Assembly (NCBI GenBank): GCA_000961805.1
Contig: LADV01000054.1
Coordinates: 1-7,879 of the forward strand
Direction: 5' to 3'
DNA: 7,879 bases
Source: Peptococcaceae bacterium BRH_c23
GTDB lineage: Bacteria > Bacillota_B > Desulfitobacteriia > Desulfitobacteriales > Desulfitobacteriaceae
Below are positions 5,621-7,879 of the stretch, piece by piece. The notes beneath the pieces were generated by a model that did no database searches, was not told the DNA's origin, and saw only the letters and a list, made by a program, of their open reading frames with translations. A program made the position numbers and the translations under genes. Each line of letters opens with the position of its first letter. Positions within the stretch are counted from its first letter, which is position 1.

Positions 5621-6712
5621 GTTTATAGAAGCATTAAGATCTCTATCTAATACTAAGCCACACTCACATCTATACACTCTGTCTGACAACTTCAAGTCTT
5701 TCTTAATAGCTCCACAACTGGAACACAACTTACTCGAAGGGAACCATTTGTCTACCTCAACGAATTCAATGCTGTGCTTCTCACATTTATACTGGAGCTT
5801 TAGCTTAAAGTCGTACAGTTTTTGTTGGGCTATAGCTTTAGATAGATGTCGATTTTTCATCATGCCCTTGATATTCAGGGTTTCCATAACCACTTTGCAA
5901 GGTTTGGTTTTCACGATTGCATTAGTGGCTTGATGGGTATGATTGCTTCTAATCCCCTTAAGTTTTCGATGTTGCACCCGGATTTGCTTTGCGACTTCTA
6001 TAATGTTGCAGGTTTTGACGAAACGGCTTCCCTCCTTATTCATTTCATATTTACGAGAAACTTTACGTTGCAACCTCCGAAGCCGTTTCTCCAGCTTTTT
6101 GACCCTTTGGGATTTATTAATGTTTTTAAATTCCATGCCGTTAGAACAGACTGCAAGTTCTTTGACCCCGACATCAATGCCTATCACTTCACTCGTCAAC
6201 TGTTCAGTTACTTGCTCTTGCTCGATTCCAACTGCCACATACCAATACTTTCCGTCAAATGATATACGAGGATTTGTATACTTTTGATCTAATGGCAATT
6301 GTTCCGAAGTCTTGATCCATCCGATTTTCTCAATTAGAACAATACTTTCTTTAACTTTCAACTTTAAGTTGTCGTTGTAGAATGAGGGCTTAGACTTCCT
6401 TCTGCTCTTGAATGTCGGCTTTTCAGCTAAATGCTTAAAGAACTTCTTGTAGGCTTCACAGGCATCCTTAATGGCCTGCTTTGGGATGTTATTGGAAACC
6501 TCATTAAGCCAAGAGAACTCTTCTGTTTGCTTTAGCTGTGTTAGTTCTTTTCTCAGGTCATTGTCTGAAATGAAGTTTCCACCACTAGCATAATTCTTCT
6601 CCTGCCTGTCTAATGCCCAATTATATGCCCACCGTGCAGTTCCAGCAGACTTCCATAACTGTTGCTCCTGTTCCTCTGTAGGTTTCAATCTAACTTTCTT
6701 TCCGAGTATCAT
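5591..6712 (-). CDS. tnpB: TnpB RNA-guided endonuclease of IS607 element
   Basis: A 373-residue TnpB, ancestor-type relative of Cas12. It uses a transposon-end RNA to cut matching DNA and so helps keep the element in the genome. Visible parts are an N-terminal helical domain with conserved RLKPTEEQ and ARWAYNWAL, and a split RuvC nuclease. RuvC shows IGIDVG (Asp about 180), VVMETLNIKGM (Glu about 277) and a C-terminal DRDLNAS (Asp 356/358), with a CxxC...CxC zinc ribbon (Cys 330, 333, 349, 351) between the last two. All catalytic and metal positions appear present. ATG at 6712 is preferred: AAGGAG (6728-6723) lies 10 nt upstream. An in-frame TTG at 6718 is the alternative, adding two residues. 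The start lies inside the tnpA 3' end, suggesting coupled translation. Confidence 0.93.
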   Translation of the reverse strand: MILGKKVRLKPTEEQEQQLWKSAGTARWAYNWALDRQEKNYASGGNFISDNDLRKELTQLKQTEEFSWLNEVSNNIPKQAIKDACEAYKKFFKHLAEKPTFKSRRKSKPSFYNDNLKLKVKESIVLIEKIGWIKTSEQLPLDQKYTNPRISFDGKYWYVAVGIEQEQVTEQLTSEVIGIDVGVKELAVCSNGMEFKNINKSQRVKKLEKRLRRLQRKVSRKYEMNKEGSRFVKTCNIIEVAKQIRVQHRKLKGIRSNHTHQATNAIVKTKPCKVVMETLNIKGMMKNRHLSKAIAQQKLYDFKLKLQYKCEKHSIEFVEVDKWFPSSKLCSSCGAIKKDLKLSDRVYRCECGLVLDRDLNASINLSRYPQLVV

Positions 6713-7313
6713 CTTCAAGTAACTCCTTTATCATTTTCTTAGCTTTATTAGCACGTTTACCTTGCAATCTACAACTAACGGTAATAATTTGGACTAAATC
6801 CTCTACCAATTCCTGTTCTTCCGTTTTATCGGTCGAATCAATGATTTCAATAGTCGTTCCGTATTTATTGCATAGGTTTTCAATCAGTTCAAACCCCAAC
6901 CTTAGCAACCTATCTTTATACAGAACGACTATTCTCTCAACCTCTGAATTGGTTATTAAATCAATGAGTTGATTTAGTCCTTTTTTATTGTAGTTAATCC
7001 CACTCCCAATATCAGTAACTATCTCAAACTGATACCCCTTGGCAAGCATGTAAGTCTTTACATTGTCTTCTTGCCTATTGAGATCATCTTTCTGCTTGTG
7101 GGAGGAAACCCTACAATAACCGATAACTTTCCTGTTCATCTGCAAGGTGTTTTTAATGCCTAAGAAATGATTAAGTTGCTCCTGAGAATAATAACGGTAG
7201 CCACTGGGAGCAATATGGTGAGGTTTAAGAGTGCTATTTTTATCCCAGTTTCTTAATGTTTGCTCTGTTTTGCCTATGAGTTTAGCAAATTCACCAATTG
7301 AATAATAATTCAC
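6690..7313 (-). CDS. tnpA: IS607-family serine recombinase transposase
   Basis: A 207-residue transposase that cuts and rejoins the element through serine-DNA linkages. It has an N-terminal MerR-like helix-turn-helix (residues 1-52: YYSIGEFAKLIG, TLRNWDK, PSGYRYYS) followed by a resolvase-type catalytic domain (about 61-160). The catalytic domain has YCRVSS (nucleophile Ser 70) and YKDRLLRLGF (about 132-141, the conserved DR..R), then a C-terminal helix. I chose GTG at 7311-7313 because AAGAGGTG (7328-7321) precedes it by 7 nt and the product begins exactly where relatives begin. The in-frame upstream ATG at 7364 would place the start inside the predicted -35 box and is unlikely. tnpA overlaps tnpB by about 23 nt. 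Base composition is visibly more AT-rich than comEC, fitting a mobile origin. Confidence 0.93.
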   Translation of the reverse strand: MNYYSIGEFAKLIGKTEQTLRNWDKNSTLKPHHIAPSGYRYYSQEQLNHFLGIKNTLQMNRKVIGYCRVSSHKQKDDLNRQEDNVKTYMLAKGYQFEIVTDIGSGINYNKKGLNQLIDLITNSEVERIVVLYKDRLLRLGFELIENLCNKYGTTIEIIDSTDKTEEQELVEDLVQIITVSCRLQGKRANKAKKMIKELLEDDTRKES

Positions 7314-7327
7314 TTCAAAACACCTCT

Positions 7328-7366
7328 TGTTGATAATCATACACAATAACATCTTAAATATCAACA
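7328..7366 (-). promoter_or_regulatory. tnpA promoter overlapped by an inverted repeat (possible operator)
   Basis: On the minus strand TTGATA (7364-7359) and TATGAT (7341-7336) are 17 bp apart, a near-consensus sigma-A promoter predicting a start near 7329 and a very short leader before GTG 7313. The same stretch is bounded by the 8-bp inverted repeat TGTTGATA (7328-7335) / TATCAACA (7359-7366), extendable with one gap to CTCT(T)GTTGATA. Binding of TnpA or a host repressor there would cover both promoter boxes. Confidence 0.65.
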
Positions 7367-7392
7367 GAGTTTTATAAATATTTATAATGTTT
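7363..7392. repeat. IS607 left-end arm of inverted repeat, with AT palindrome
   Basis: This is the partner of the right-end arm at 5441-5472. It contains a perfect 16-bp palindrome, TTATAAATATTTATAA (7372-7387), and the AACAGAG block at 7363-7369. It lies between the tnpA promoter and the proposed GG crossover at 7399-7400. Confidence 0.55.
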
Positions 7393-7400
7393 CAATTGCC

Positions 7401-7673
7401 ATTTCCATTCCCATTCCCCCGTTCCTTCAGTAGCGTCATTCATTTTGATTTCGCTTTATTCCTTCTTTTTCCTGCCGCGAAGACAAGTTAATCCTGTCGA
7501 ACAAAAGAGTAAACAAAAAGATCCGTTCCCGGCTCTTCTCCTACCCCCGAGGGAAAATGGGAACGGTTCTTGCGTTTCCCCCCCGTGTCTCTTTCCTCGT
7601 CCCATCCGCATACGCAAGACGATATAAAATTTAATGTGTGCTGGCTCCCAAAGTATTATTTCCACTTCAAATA
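7401..7673. other. Non-coding stretch beyond the IS607 left end
   Basis: No credible gene is seen: short overlapping readings on both strands (about 60-70 codons) resemble no family and are Arg/Pro/Gly-rich low-complexity. If the proposed element ends are right, this was the original comEA upstream region. It holds inverted repeats CCGTTCCC (7523-7530) / GGGAACGG (7559-7566) and TCTTGCGT (7568-7575) / ACGCAAGA (7612-7619). The GGGAACGGTTCTTG at 7559-7572 looks like a diverged reverse copy of the CAAGAACCGTCCC repeat core. No promoter facing comEA was recognised. Confidence 0.5.
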
Positions 7674-7841
7674 CAAGTCAAGAACCGTCCCTGACTTGCA
7701 CTGACTCGCATTCATCTTGCTCTACTTATGCCAGACGGTGCACATGAAATGTGCCGTCACCCAAACCTTCTGTTCCTTCGTTCTTCGTTCGTTCCTTCGT
7801 TCTTCGTTCGTTCCTTCGTTCTTCGTTCCCCGACCCAAGCC
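7674..7841. repeat. Dispersed palindromic intergenic repeat, right copy
   Basis: CAAGTCAAGAACCGTCCC (7674-7691) matches the left copy exactly; here the flanking inverted repeat is CAAGTCA (7674-7680) / TGACTTG (7692-7698). ACTTGCAC follows in both copies, and both finish with CGACCCAAGCC (7831-7841). Between lies a hairpin, GACGG + CACAT (7734-7745) / ATGTG + CCGTC (7749-7758) with a two-base bulge, and then a 19-bp tandem array absent from the left copy. Orientation is the same as the left copy. Confidence 0.6.
7772..7828. repeat. 19-bp tandem repeat, three perfect copies
   Basis: GTTCCTTCGTTCTTCGTTC is repeated without change at 7772-7790, 7791-7809 and 7810-7828. Each unit is itself built of GTTC/CTTC-like words, so the plus strand here is a run of pyrimidines broken only by G. 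It is non-coding; copy number probably varies between strains by slippage. Confidence 0.9.
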
Positions 7842-7879
7842 CGGGACGCAGTGTGACACGAGCGCGACGTCTTTACGTA

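Larger units (their letters stand above)
5438..7400 (-). mobile_element. Complete IS607-family insertion sequence (tnpA-tnpB)
   Basis: The element carries an IS607-type serine transposase and TnpB in the usual overlapping order, transcribed leftward. Its ends were not given by a standard inverted repeat, so I inferred them. An imperfect inverted repeat (5441-5472 versus 7363-7392) marks both sides. Just outside it, on the minus strand, both junctions read GG followed by CAA (GG at 5439-5438 and 7400-7399), fitting IS607 insertion at GG dinucleotides with no other target duplication. That gives about 1.96 kb. Removing it would leave 7401 onward joined directly to the comEA ribosome-binding region. 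Both genes appear intact, so it may be recently active. The exact ends are inference; the presence of the element is firm. Confidence 0.8.

Noticed and set aside
5846..6287. Overlapping plus-strand readings opposite tnpB
   Set aside because: They are antisense to conserved RuvC-coding sequence, and two frames overlap one another; no independent start signals.
7445..7665. Two overlapping opposite-strand readings of 60-69 codons beyond the transposon
   Set aside because: They lie in repeat-rich pyrimidine-biased DNA, show low-complexity composition and no homology I recognise.
7772..7828. Possible CRISPR array
   Set aside because: The 19-bp units are directly adjacent with no spacers, and no cas gene is present; it is a simple tandem repeat.

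Overview
The window looks like chromosomal DNA of a Gram-positive Clostridia-type bacterium. I infer a relative of Desulfitobacterium/Desulfosporosinus from the protein sequences and the style of the intergenic repeats; this is an impression, not a search result. The backbone is the classic Firmicutes late-competence and replication cluster: comEA and comEC overlap by 4 bp and run leftward, followed by holA (DNA polymerase III delta), which converges on the 3' end of rpsT (ribosomal protein S20) at the left edge.

Layout. Positions 1-114 hold the rpsT tail and 119-176 a very long perfect-palindrome terminator. Positions 175-572 have no gene: they carry a dispersed palindromic repeat (about 201-314) and a separate 243-bp unit (317-559) bounded by perfect 16-bp inverted repeats and full of nested stems. 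holA (573-1574, minus) uses a TTG start behind an extreme G-rich Shine-Dalgarno. Between holA and comEC (1575-2323) lie a 9-bp tandem repeat, a frameshifted and internally deleted remnant of a UvrA paralogue, and a terminator that probably ends the com operon. comEC (2324-4783) and comEA (4780-5424) appear intact and encode the DNA-uptake channel and DNA receptor.

Immediately upstream of comEA sits a complete IS607-family element (about 5438-7400) with a serine transposase (tnpA) and an apparently active-site-intact TnpB RNA-guided nuclease. I find an imperfect inverted repeat of about 30 bp at its two ends, with GG dinucleotides just outside it as expected for IS607 crossover. This places the right end 13 bp from the comEA start codon. 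If these ends are right, the TnpB guide would be read from the comEA translation-initiation region, and the transposon end now forms nearly the whole comEA leader.

Positions 7401-7879 have no convincing gene. They contain a second, diverged copy of the dispersed palindromic repeat in the same orientation as the left copy, plus a perfect 3 x 19-bp tandem array and other inverted repeats. The points most worth following are the transposon/competence junction with its predicted guide, the 243-bp structured unit, and the family of dispersed palindromes.
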